Source: Aromatoleum toluolicum (GTDB lineage Bacteria > Pseudomonadota > Gammaproteobacteria > Burkholderiales > Rhodocyclaceae). Taken from it: 41,681 nucleotides of DNA. The notes under the pieces were generated by a model. It made no database searches, had not been told where the DNA came from, and worked only from the letters and a program-made list of their open reading frames with translations. The position numbers and the translations under genes were made by a program. The DNA lies in assembly GCF_012911005.2 (NCBI RefSeq), contig NZ_WTVS01000052.1, forward strand, positions 1-41,681, given 5' to 3'. This document shows, piece after piece, positions 7,839 through 15,848 of this stretch. The stretch's first letter is position 1. Every line of letters begins with the position of its first letter.

Positions 7839-10800
7839 ATGAAAACTTTCCGAATCGTAGCCTCGATGGCAGGCTTGCTCGCCTGCATTTCCCTCGCACA
7901 GGCCGGGACCGGCCGGATGAGCCCGGAGGAGGTGCCTGCGCCGCTCCGCCCGTGGGTCGACTGGGCGCGCCATAATCCACCGGCACCTGAATGCCCGCGC
8001 ACGGCGGGTGACGCTGCGCCCGCCGAATGCATCTGGCCGGCGGGTATCGAGATGCAGCTTTCAGCCCGACAGGGCGCCTTCACGCTGACGGTCGACGCCT
8101 TCGCCGACGGAACGGTGGAACTGCCCGGCGATGTCGAGACCTGGCCGCAGGACGTGCGCGTGGACGGCGAGCCCGCTGCGGTCGTGCCTGTGAACGGACG
8201 CCCGTCGCTGCGCGTCGGCGCGGGGCATCACGTGGTCGCAGGGCGCTTCGAATGGCAACAACTGCCGCTTAACCTGCAACTGCCGCGGCAGGTCGCGAAG
8301 GTTTCCGTCGCCATCGACGGCGAACGGTTCGCGGGTCAGCCGGATGCGTCCGGCCAGCTGTGGCTGCGCACCTCGCCGGACAAGGAGGGAGCGGTGGACT
8401 CCCTGTCCATGCGTGTCTTCCGGCAGTTCTCGGACGACGTGCCGATGGTGTCGACCGTCCGCTACGAATTCTCGATCTCGGGCCGGCAGCGGGAGATCCG
8501 CGTCCCGCATGCGGTGCTCGAAGGCTTCGTTCCCCTGACCGTCGACGGCGGGCTGCCGGCGCGCATCGACGCCGACGGCAGCCTGAAGGTGCAGGCGCGT
8601 GCCGGTTCGTGGGTGCTGAACGTGAGCTCGCGCAGGATGAGCTCAGCGAACGAGCTTCAATTGCCCGATGCCGCGAGCGAGCAGGAGGTGTGGTCCTTCG
8701 CGTCGCGCAACGAGGTCCGCGTCGTGAACCTGGAGGGGTCGCCTGCAGTCGATCCGAAGTCCGTGGGCGTGCCGGCGGAATGGGCCGGACTTCCGACTTT
8801 CGTGCTCCAGCCGGGAACGGCCCTGAAGATCGTCGAGGTGCAGCGGGGGGATTCCGGTGGCGCGGCGGATCGTCTGCAGATCCGGCGCACGCTGTGGCTC
8901 GACTTCGACGGCGGTGGGTTTTCCGTGCAGGACACGATAAACGGGACGATCGGCCGCAGCTGGCGGCTCGACCTGCCCGAGCAGTTCGCACTGGGGCGGG
9001 TATCGGTCAATGGCGTCGACCTGCCGGTGACCCGCAGCGAGGCCGGCCGCGGCGTGGAACTGCGTGAGGCGTCGATCGCGCTCGAAGCCGATGGCCGCAT
9101 CGACTCGTCCGCACGCGAGATTCCCGCAAGCGGCTGGACGGTGCCGCTGAGCGGCTGGGCGGCCCAACTCAACCTGCCGCCGGGGTGGCGCCTGATTCAC
9201 GCCTCGGGCGCCGATTCGGTGCAGGGCGAGTGGCTGATGTCGTGGACGCTGTGGGACATCTTCGGCGTCCTCCTGATCGCGGCTGTGACCTTCCGCGTCG
9301 TCGGCCCCGTCGCCGCCCTGACCCTGCTCGCGGGGCTGGTCCTGACCTGGCACACCTCGGGTGCGCCGAAATTCCTGTGGCTCGCGCTGGTCCTGTTCCG
9401 GGCGATCGCGGCCGCCGTCCCGGCCAGCGCGAAGTTGCGCGCCTGGGCCACCCGCGGGGCGCTCGTCAGCGGGATCCTGATCGCCCTCATGCTCGTTCCC
9501 TTCGCCGTCGCGCAGATCCGGCAGGCCATGTATCCGGCCCTCGGGATGAGTTATTCGCAAGCGACCGCCGGCAAGGGCAGAGCGGCGTACGCACCGCGTC
9601 CCGCACCGGCGGCACCGCCCGTCGCGCAGGAAGCGGATAGCTACGTGGAGCGCAAGTTGCGCGACGAAGCCGCTTCGGTGATGGCGCCGTACTCACGGGA
9701 AGCATCGTCACGGCCGGTGGCCGCCAAACCCGACCCGAACCTGAAGGTGCAGACCGGCCCCGGGATCCCGAGCTGGCGCTGGACTGCGATCCAGCTCGCG
9801 TCGCAGGGGCCGATCGCCAGCGGACAGACGCTGTCGCTGACATTGCTGTCCCCCGCTGCCTCCGCGTTGTGGTCCGTGCTCTCGGTGCTGCTGCTCGGCC
9901 TGGCGCTGTGGCGCTGCTGGGAGTTCGACCGGGCGGCGCTGGTGCGCAAGCTGCGCGGCGCGCTGAGTTCCGCGGCCGTTGTGGGCTTCGTCGCGGCTGT
10001 CGGTCTGGGCAGCACGCCGACGGACGCCCGCGCGCAATCCGCCTTCCCGTCGGAAGCGCTGCTTGGGGAACTGCGCACGCGGCTCCTCGCTCCCGAGCCC
10101 GCTCCGGCGTGCGCGCCGGTGTGCGCGGACCTCGCCGACCTGCGCATCGAAGCCGCTGGCAACACGATCACGCTCAAGCTCGAAGTTCATGCGCAGGCGC
10201 GCACGGTCGTTCCGCTGCCGAGCCCCGGGGCGAACATCCGGCCGTCGTCGGTGCTGGCGGGCGGGCAGCCGCCCGCCCTGCTGCGCGACGACAAGGGGCT
10301 GATCTGGGCGAGCGTGCGCGCCGGCATCACCTCGATCGAGATCGTCATTCCGGCGCATCAGGACGACGTGCCCGTGCATTTGCCGCTGACGCCGCGACGG
10401 GTGAGCGCGCAGCTCGTGCGCTGGAGCCTGTCCGGCATCGATGCGCGGGGCCTCGCGACGGAAACCCTGACGCTCTCGCGGCTGCGCGAAGTGCAGGCGA
10501 GGGCGGACAAGGAGTTCTCGGGCGGCGCCGATCTGCCGCCGTTTGCCGAAGTCGAGCGCCATGTGATGTTCGACCAGACCTGGACCGTCCGTACCGTCGT
10601 GCGGCGGCAGGGCCCGAGCGCGCTGCAGACGAGCGTGCGGATTCCGCTGCTGGCAGGGGAGGCCGTCACCGATCCGGGTATCAAGGTCGAGGACGGCGAG
10701 GCGGTCGTCGATCTCGCTCCCGGCGCATCGCGCAGCTTCACCAGCGTTCTCGAGCACGCCGCCAAACTGCGGCTGCTCACTTCGACGCACCCCGGCCAGA

Positions 10801-11948
10801 TCGAGCGCTGGACCGTGTCCGCAACGCCGTCGTGGCATGTCGAGTCGGCGGGCCTCGCTCCCGCCGCGTGGACCAATGGCGGCACGTGGCAGCCGCGCTG
10901 GCTGCTCTGGCCCGGCGAGACGGTCGAGCTGGCCCTGTCGCGCCCGGCGGGCATCGACGGCAATACGCTCACGTTCGACGACGTCCAGATCAACACCACC
11001 GTGGGACAGCGTTCGTCAGACGCCTCGGCGACGCTGCGACTGCGCAGCAGCGCCGGCGGGAATCACGTCATCGGCCTGCCCGACGGGGCGGAACTCCTGT
11101 CGGTGCGGATCGACGGCCAGGTGCAGCCCTTGCGGGCAGAGAAGAACAGGCTGGCGCTGCCGATCACGCCGGGCGAGCATTCGGTGCAGCTCGACTGGCG
11201 CGACGTCTCCGCGGCATCGAACCACTATCGTTCCCCGCAACTGGATCTCGGCGCGCAGGCGGTCAATGCGACTATCACACTCGCCGTGCCGCAGGACCGC
11301 GTGGTGCTGTTCACCAAGGGGCCGCTGGTCGGCCCGGCGGTGCTCCTGTGGGGCGTGCTCATCGTCGTGGTCGCGATTGCCGCCGTCCTCTCGCGCGTCG
11401 TGCCGGGGCCGCTGGGCATGGTGACCTGGATTCTCCTCGGCGTCGGGCTCGTCCAGTCGTCCGTTGTCTCGGTGTTCTTCGTCATCGGCTGGTTCGTGCT
11501 GCTCGCGATCCGGCGCAACTACGTCGATCCCTCGCCGTGGCGCTTCAACCTGTTCCAGATGGTGCTGCTGATGTTCACGCTGCTGGCCGCGAGCGCGCTG
11601 CTGTCGGCGCTGCGCCAGGGTCTGCTCGGCTATCCCGAAATGCTCGTGACCGGCAACGACTCGACGGCGTTCAGCCTGAGGTGGTATCTCGACCGCCTCG
11701 ACGGGACGACGCCGAGCGTGGAATTCTTCAGCATCCCGGTATTCGCCTATCGCCTGATGATGCTGGGCTGGGCGCTGTGGCTCGCGATCTCGCTGACCGG
11801 ATGGGTGCGGTGGGCGTGGGCATGCGTTTCGGCTGGCGGAAGCTACTGGCGCCCGGTCAATGTGCCGAAGCTGGGGCCGCGCAAGGCGACGGCGGCCGAT
11901 GCCGGCAGCGACGCCGACGAATCCCCGGGCCGGGGAACGCCGGGATAG
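7839..11948 (+). CDS. Very large uncharacterised exported membrane protein with two ectodomain/TM modules
   Basis: A 1369-residue protein that I do not recognise. ATG at 7839 gives a clear signal peptide (MKTFRIVASMAGLLACISLA, cleavage near AQA). Residues ~25-460 are beta-rich and soluble. About four transmembrane segments lie at ~470-560, then a Pro/Ala-rich linker (~575-600), hydrophobic segments near ~670-690 and ~705-725, and a second beta-rich region (~735-1155) that begins like a mature exported protein after a signal-like stretch (DARAQSAFPSE). A C-terminal bundle of five or six transmembrane segments (~1160-1335) and a charged tail end it. The two soluble lobes share an order of features (an early Cys pair, then RVSAQLVRWSLSG-like strands), which suggests an ancient duplication or fusion. 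It diverges from the broken DUF302 gene and stands alone. A cell-envelope role is inferred only from topology. Upstream in-frame ATGs at 7773 and 7806 lack support. Confidence 0.8.
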   Translation: MKTFRIVASMAGLLACISLAQAGTGRMSPEEVPAPLRPWVDWARHNPPAPECPRTAGDAAPAECIWPAGIEMQLSARQGAFTLTVDAFADGTVELPGDVETWPQDVRVDGEPAAVVPVNGRPSLRVGAGHHVVAGRFEWQQLPLNLQLPRQVAKVSVAIDGERFAGQPDASGQLWLRTSPDKEGAVDSLSMRVFRQFSDDVPMVSTVRYEFSISGRQREIRVPHAVLEGFVPLTVDGGLPARIDADGSLKVQARAGSWVLNVSSRRMSSANELQLPDAASEQEVWSFASRNEVRVVNLEGSPAVDPKSVGVPAEWAGLPTFVLQPGTALKIVEVQRGDSGGAADRLQIRRTLWLDFDGGGFSVQDTINGTIGRSWRLDLPEQFALGRVSVNGVDLPVTRSEAGRGVELREASIALEADGRIDSSAREIPASGWTVPLSGWAAQLNLPPGWRLIHASGADSVQGEWLMSWTLWDIFGVLLIAAVTFRVVGPVAALTLLAGLVLTWHTSGAPKFLWLALVLFRAIAAAVPASAKLRAWATRGALVSGILIALMLVPFAVAQIRQAMYPALGMSYSQATAGKGRAAYAPRPAPAAPPVAQEADSYVERKLRDEAASVMAPYSREASSRPVAAKPDPNLKVQTGPGIPSWRWTAIQLASQGPIASGQTLSLTLLSPAASALWSVLSVLLLGLALWRCWEFDRAALVRKLRGALSSAAVVGFVAAVGLGSTPTDARAQSAFPSEALLGELRTRLLAPEPAPACAPVCADLADLRIEAAGNTITLKLEVHAQARTVVPLPSPGANIRPSSVLAGGQPPALLRDDKGLIWASVRAGITSIEIVIPAHQDDVPVHLPLTPRRVSAQLVRWSLSGIDARGLATETLTLSRLREVQARADKEFSGGADLPPFAEVERHVMFDQTWTVRTVVRRQGPSALQTSVRIPLLAGEAVTDPGIKVEDGEAVVDLAPGASRSFTSVLEHAAKLRLLTSTHPGQIERWTVSATPSWHVESAGLAPAAWTNGGTWQPRWLLWPGETVELALSRPAGIDGNTLTFDDVQINTTVGQRSSDASATLRLRSSAGGNHVIGLPDGAELLSVRIDGQVQPLRAEKNRLALPITPGEHSVQLDWRDVSAASNHYRSPQLDLGAQAVNATITLAVPQDRVVLFTKGPLVGPAVLLWGVLIVVVAIAAVLSRVVPGPLGMVTWILLGVGLVQSSVVSVFFVIGWFVLLAIRRNYVDPSPWRFNLFQMVLLMFTLLAASALLSALRQGLLGYPEMLVTGNDSTAFSLRWYLDRLDGTTPSVEFFSIPVFAYRLMMLGWALWLAISLTGWVRWAWACVSAGGSYWRPVNVPKLGPRKATAADAGSDADESPGRGTPG

Positions 11949-12246
11949 GCGGCACGGGTCCCCCGGAGGGCGGGGGGCTCGCGGCGTGACGGAGAAGCCG
12001 GCCGGCCGCAGCTTCGTCGGCGCCGCATGAATATGTTGATCGGGTTGTAATATCCATGTCATAGTCATGGTTAAGTTGCGAGAGAAACCGGTCCGGCGAC
12101 GACGGGAACCGTCGCGCTCGCGACGCGATTGTTCATGTGTGGAAACAAAGTGCTGGTTTTTTGCGCATTTATTCGTCGCGCACACCCCGGTACAGTGCGC
12201 CGGAATTCCAGCATTTCGCTATGCATCAACTTCAAAGGAGGATGGC

Positions 12247-12453
12247 ATGGAGTTGTCGATACAAGCATCGGCGCGGACAACGGCGGGTTTCGGTACGGCC
12301 GACCCGCGGGCGGATATCGAGGCCAACGCGCGGAACGTCATCATGAAGACGCGCGCCAGCTTCGCGCACCCGGTCCAGATGGGCCGATGCGACGAGCCGG
12401 ACTGCGGGCAGTCCCGTGCCGGGCGCGCGCGTCGCCCCTTGCGAGGTCGCTGA
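12247..12453 (+). CDS. Possible small protein of 68 residues
   Basis: A short frame starting MELSIQASARTTAGF with an excellent ribosome-binding site (AAAGGAGG at about 12234-12241, five bases before the ATG). It contains a Cys pair (CDEPDC) and an Arg-rich end. No family is recognised. The 298 bp before it (11949-12246) contain no other gene and are locally A+T-richer near 12025-12075 and 12145-12180, fitting a promoter region. The strong hairpin at 12492-12527 follows. The ribosome site argues that something is translated; the lack of known homologues keeps this tentative. Confidence 0.4.
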   Translation: MELSIQASARTTAGFGTADPRADIEANARNVIMKTRASFAHPVQMGRCDEPDCGQSRAGRARRPLRGR

Positions 12454-12491
12454 CGCGCGGTTCGCCTGCAACCTGATGTAGTCCTGGTCCT

Positions 12492-12527
12492 GCGGGGCGG
12501 CGCTGGCGGAGGTCAGCGCCGCCCCGC
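12492..12527. terminator. Strong 14-bp hairpin between the small ORF and the convergent LysR gene
   Basis: The arms GCGGGGCGGCGCTG (12492-12505) and CAGCGCCGCCCCGC (12514-12527) are perfectly complementary with an 8-nt loop. The hairpin covers the stop codon of the LysR gene. There is no T-run on either side, so it is either a weak bidirectional terminator or a 3'-end stabilising structure for convergent transcripts. Confidence 0.55.
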
Positions 12528-13427
12528 GGCATTGAAGGGCGCGAAAAGCTCCGCTACCCAGTCGACGAAGACGCGGATCTTCGCGCTCAGGTGGCGGTTC
12601 GGGGGATAGACGACGTAGACCGGGAAGCCCGGGGTGGTCCAATCCTCCAGTATCGGTACCAGCTCCCCCGTCGCCAGTTGTCGATCGACCATGAAGCCGG
12701 GCAACTGCACGATCCCCAGGCCCGCGAGTGCGCCGGCCAGGTAGGCGTTGCTGTCATTGACGGCGACGGCGTAGCGGCCCGGCAGCTCGACGCGCTCGCC
12801 TTTGCGCTCGAATTCGAAGGGCGAGATCCTGCCTGTGCCCGCCGAGAAATAACCGACGACGCAGTGCTGTCCGCCAAGTTCCGATGGGTGCCGCGGGATC
12901 CCGTACTCGGCGAGATAGGCCGGTGCGGCACACGTGATGTGCTCGACGTATGCGATGCGTCGGGCAACCAGCGATTCGTCGATGAGGTTGCCGGCGCGGA
13001 CCACGCAATCGACGTTGTCGGCGATCAGATTCACGAGGCGGTCGCCGGCGCCGAGATCGATCTGGATATCCGGATAGCGTGCGTGGAAGCTGTGCAGCGC
13101 GGGGATGATGATTCGGGTCGCGACCGCGGCGGGAACGTCGACGCGCACGCGCCCCTTCGGCGAGGCTTGGGCGTTCGACAGGCTGGCGTCGATTTCTTCC
13201 AGTTCCGTCAGCAGTCGTGCCGTGCGTTCGTAGTAGGCCGCGCCGTCGGCGGTGACCGTGACGCGCCGCGTGGTGCGGTTGAGAAGCTTCACCCGCAGGT
13301 GCGTTTCCAGGCTCTGGATCAATTTCGTCACGGTCGGCTTCGGCATGCCGAGAGAGTCGGCCGCCTTCGTGAAGGTGCCAGCCTCGACGACGCGCGCGAA
13401 TACGCGCAGTGCCAGAAATTGGTCCAT
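12513..13427 (-). CDS. LysR-family transcriptional regulator, divergent from the hydrolase/RND efflux genes
   Basis: A 304-residue LysR protein. The N-terminal winged helix-turn-helix reads MDQFLALRVFARVVEAGTFT, then SLGMPKPTVTKLIQSLE and LNRTTRRVTVT, of the DmlR/CrgA-like type. A substrate-binding domain follows (VRVDVPAAVATRIIIPAL, GLGIVQLPGFMV). ATG at 13427 is chosen because it follows GAGGAG by five bases; the frame extends to 13481 without that support. It diverges from the hydrolase gene across 157 bp that include an A+T-rich stretch near 13470-13520. By position it may regulate the hydrolase or the efflux operon, as MexT does for mexEF-oprN, but the nearest efflux promoter looks like a MerR-family site. 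Confidence 0.9.
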   Translation of the reverse strand: MDQFLALRVFARVVEAGTFTKAADSLGMPKPTVTKLIQSLETHLRVKLLNRTTRRVTVTADGAAYYERTARLLTELEEIDASLSNAQASPKGRVRVDVPAAVATRIIIPALHSFHARYPDIQIDLGAGDRLVNLIADNVDCVVRAGNLIDESLVARRIAYVEHITCAAPAYLAEYGIPRHPSELGGQHCVVGYFSAGTGRISPFEFERKGERVELPGRYAVAVNDSNAYLAGALAGLGIVQLPGFMVDRQLATGELVPILEDWTTPGFPVYVVYPPNRHLSAKIRVFVDWVAELFAPFNAAGRR

Positions 13428-13584
13428 TCGACTCTCCTCGCTTCCGTCCGCGTCGATTGCTGCAGTGCGATTATTCATCAAGGGAAATAAAGAAGCTACG
13501 GATAGCCTATTTATTCAGTAGCAAGCGATGACTATCGTTCAGGCCATCAGCGCTGCCTGGCGCGCACAGTAGGTCCCGACGAAC

Positions 13585-14469
13585 ATGTCCCGCTTTTCTC
13601 AATCCCGCCCTGCCAGTCCGACCCGATTCCCGGCCACGGAGGACTGCAGCATCGACGTCGGCCTCCGACGACCGCTGGGCGTACGCGTCTACGGAAAGCG
13701 TCACGTCGGGGGGGCGCTGGTCGTGCATTTCCATGGCGGGGCCTTCGTTTCCGGTTCGCTCGACAGCGGAGCGATGGTGGCCGGTCTGCTGCACGAAGCG
13801 GGCGCCGTCGTGATGTCCGTCGATTACCCGCTGGCGCCGGCCGATCCGTTTCCGGCGGCGGTCGACGCGGCCTACGCGGCGTTGCAGTGGGCCTATTGCA
13901 AGCGCTCTCGGCTCGCGGGGCAGGGGGCTCGTGTCTTCGTCGCCGGCGAGGAGGCGGGCGGCAATCTCGCCGCCGCCACGGCGCTGATGGCGCGCGATCG
14001 CAACGCTCCACGGCTTGCTGGCCAGATCCTGCTTTCACCTATGCTGGATCCTTGCCTCGGCACTGCGTCGGTTCGCCGCAGCGAGCAGGGGCCGGCCGGC
14101 TGCCCGCTCGCCCACGGCTGGTGCGGATACCTGCGCGAGGCGTCCGCCGCCGAGCACCCCTATGCCACACCCGGCCGCTCGTTGCGCCTGGCGGGTCTGC
14201 CGCCGGCACTGCTGATCACGGCCGACGACGATCCGCTGCGCGACGAGACGCTCGCCTATGCCCGGCGCCTGGATGAGTCCCGCGTGCCGGTATCCGGGTT
14301 CGTGCTGCCGGCGCCCACCGGTTGGCCGGGCGCGCTGCAGGAAGTTGCGGGCGCGGGAAGGCCGTGGGTGGAGGAGGTGGGTCGTCGCATCGCGGCCTTC
14401 CTCGCAACGGCGGGTCGCAGGGAAACCGTCGATGCCGTCGAGCAGTTCGCACCCCAAAAAAGGTGTTGA
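13585..14469 (+). CDS. Alpha/beta-hydrolase fold-3 (HSL-type) protein lacking catalytic Ser and His: probable pseudoenzyme
   Basis: A 294-residue protein with the hormone-sensitive-lipase-type layout: oxyanion motif HGGAF (residues 50-54), VDYPLAP (79-85), and a nucleophile-elbow region that reads VAGEEAGGNLAAA. In active relatives this is GDSAGG, so the nucleophile Ser is Glu at 123 (codon GAG 13951-13953). The acid motif DDDPLRDE (214-221) is kept. The catalytic His segment, usually HGF, reads PTGW (244-247), so His is also missing. The fold thus appears intact while the triad is not, suggesting a binding or regulatory role or neutral decay. Its stop codon lies inside the -35 box of the efflux operon, 94 bp before the adaptor gene. 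Confidence 0.83.
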   Translation: MSRFSQSRPASPTRFPATEDCSIDVGLRRPLGVRVYGKRHVGGALVVHFHGGAFVSGSLDSGAMVAGLLHEAGAVVMSVDYPLAPADPFPAAVDAAYAALQWAYCKRSRLAGQGARVFVAGEEAGGNLAAATALMARDRNAPRLAGQILLSPMLDPCLGTASVRRSEQGPAGCPLAHGWCGYLREASAAEHPYATPGRSLRLAGLPPALLITADDDPLRDETLAYARRLDESRVPVSGFVLPAPTGWPGALQEVAGAGRPWVEEVGRRIAAFLATAGRRETVDAVEQFAPQKRC

Positions 14470-14497
14470 CTCCGTACTTGACTACGGACTTTAGGAT
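14466..14497 (+). promoter_or_regulatory. MerR-family-type promoter/operator of the RND efflux operon
   Basis: A -35 box TTGACT (14466-14471) is separated by 19 bp from TTAGGA (14491-14496), or by 20 bp from TAGGAT (14492-14497). The over-long spacer holds a dyad, TCCGTA (14471-14476) and TACGGA (14483-14488). An over-long 19-20 bp spacer carrying a dyad is the hallmark of promoters bent and activated by MerR-family regulators. The left half, TTGACTCCGTAC, equals that of the Tn501/Tn21 mercury operator as I recall it. The -35 box overlaps the stop codon of the hydrolase gene. No MerR-family gene is in the window, so the activator would be encoded elsewhere. Confidence 0.65.
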
Positions 14498-14563
14498 GCC
14501 CCTGTTCGCCGACGCCACGAGCGTAGTTCAGAACAAATCAACAAAGTAACCAAGGAGTTTGCC

Positions 14564-15823
14564 ATGTCCCCAGAGACCCATTCCAAGCACCGCCGGCTGT
14601 GGGCCGCCGGCCTGGCCGTCACAGCCCTCACCGTGGTTTCCGGTGCCATCCTCGGCCTGCGGTCGGCGCAGGTCGAAGCGAATCCGCCCGCCGGTGCGCC
14701 GCCGGCCATGCCGGTTTCGGTCGCGACCGTTGAGCAACGCGAGGTCGCGACCTGGGATGAGTTCTCCGGCCGCCTCGAAGCGGTCGAGCGCGTCGATATC
14801 CGCTCGCGCGTTGCCGGCACCGTGCAGGCCGTTCATTTCCGCGAAGGCGGACTCGTGAAGGCGGGGGATCTGCTGATCACGATCGACCCCGCGCCCTATG
14901 CGGCGGAAGTGGATCGCGCCACGGCCCAGGTCGCCGCCGCCCAGGCGCGCGCCGCCTTCACGACGAGCGAGCACGAGCGCGCCCAGCGCCTGTGGGAGCA
15001 GCGTGCGATCGCCGAGCGCGAGTTCGAGGAACGGGCGAACGCGCGTCGCGCGGCGGACGCTGATCTGCGCGCCGCCCAAGCCGCGCTGCAGTCGGCGCGC
15101 CTGAATCTCGGCTACACGCAGGTGAGGGCACCGGTGTCGGGTCGCGTCGGCAAGCTTGAAGTTACCGTCGGCAACCTTGTCGCCGCTGGCCCAGGCGCTC
15201 CGGTGCTGACGACGCTCGTTTCCGTCAGCCCGATCTACGCGAGCTTCGATGCGGACGAGCAGGTCGTCGCGCGCGCACTGCAAACCCTGCGCGAAGCGAG
15301 CGGCAAGGCGGCGCGGCTCGAAAGCATCCCGGTCCGGATGGCCACGGCGACGAGCGCGGACACGATCTTCGAAGGGCACCTGCAACTCGTCGACAATCAG
15401 GTCGACGCGGCCAGCGGCACGGTGCGCGTGCGGGCGGTGTTCGACAACGCGGACGGCGGCCTGATGCCGGGCCAGTTCGCGAAGCTGCGGATGGGGCGCC
15501 CGCAAGCGGCCTCGGCCGTGCTCATCGACGAGCGCGCGGTCGGCACCGACCAGAGCCGCAAATTCGTGCTGGTCGTCGATGCCGACAACAAGACCGCGTA
15601 CCGCGAAGTCACGCTCGGCGGAACGGCGGACGGCCTGCGTATCGTGACCGCCGGCCTGCAGGCGGGCGAGCGCATCGTCGTCAATGGCCTGCAGCGCGTG
15701 CGGCCGGGGTCGCTCGTCGCGCCGCAGGCGGTGGTGATGGACGGCCGCATGCAGGTCCGCACTCAGGTCGGCAATGAGAGCGCTGCGCGCGTGGCCGAGT
15801 CCACCACTTCGCCGCAGTCCTGA
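14564..15823 (+). CDS. mexE: RND efflux periplasmic adaptor subunit (MexE type)
   Basis: A 419-residue membrane fusion protein. An N-terminal signal/anchor (AAGLAVTALTVVSGAILGLR, residues ~14-33) is followed by a barrel-sandwich lipoyl-like domain (FSGRLEAVERVDIRSRVAGT), an alpha-helical hairpin rich in Ala, Glu and Arg (residues ~115-190), the second lipoyl half (YTQVRAPVSGRVGKLEVTVG), a beta-barrel and a membrane-proximal domain. ATG at 14564 follows AAGGAG. It joins the inner-membrane pump to the outer-membrane channel. Closest in style to MexE of the MexEF-OprN system. It is the first gene of a three-gene operon, 25 bp before the pump gene. Confidence 0.92.
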   Translation: MSPETHSKHRRLWAAGLAVTALTVVSGAILGLRSAQVEANPPAGAPPAMPVSVATVEQREVATWDEFSGRLEAVERVDIRSRVAGTVQAVHFREGGLVKAGDLLITIDPAPYAAEVDRATAQVAAAQARAAFTTSEHERAQRLWEQRAIAEREFEERANARRAADADLRAAQAALQSARLNLGYTQVRAPVSGRVGKLEVTVGNLVAAGPGAPVLTTLVSVSPIYASFDADEQVVARALQTLREASGKAARLESIPVRMATATSADTIFEGHLQLVDNQVDAASGTVRVRAVFDNADGGLMPGQFAKLRMGRPQAASAVLIDERAVGTDQSRKFVLVVDADNKTAYREVTLGGTADGLRIVTAGLQAGERIVVNGLQRVRPGSLVAPQAVVMDGRMQVRTQVGNESAARVAESTTSPQS

Positions 15824-15848
15824 TTCGCCTGCAATCGAGAGCACGATC

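Noticed and set aside
9869-11989. 706-codon plus-strand frame overlapping the large envelope protein
   Set aside because: The Arg/Ala-rich product and lack of domains mark it as an off-frame shadow of the 1369-residue protein.
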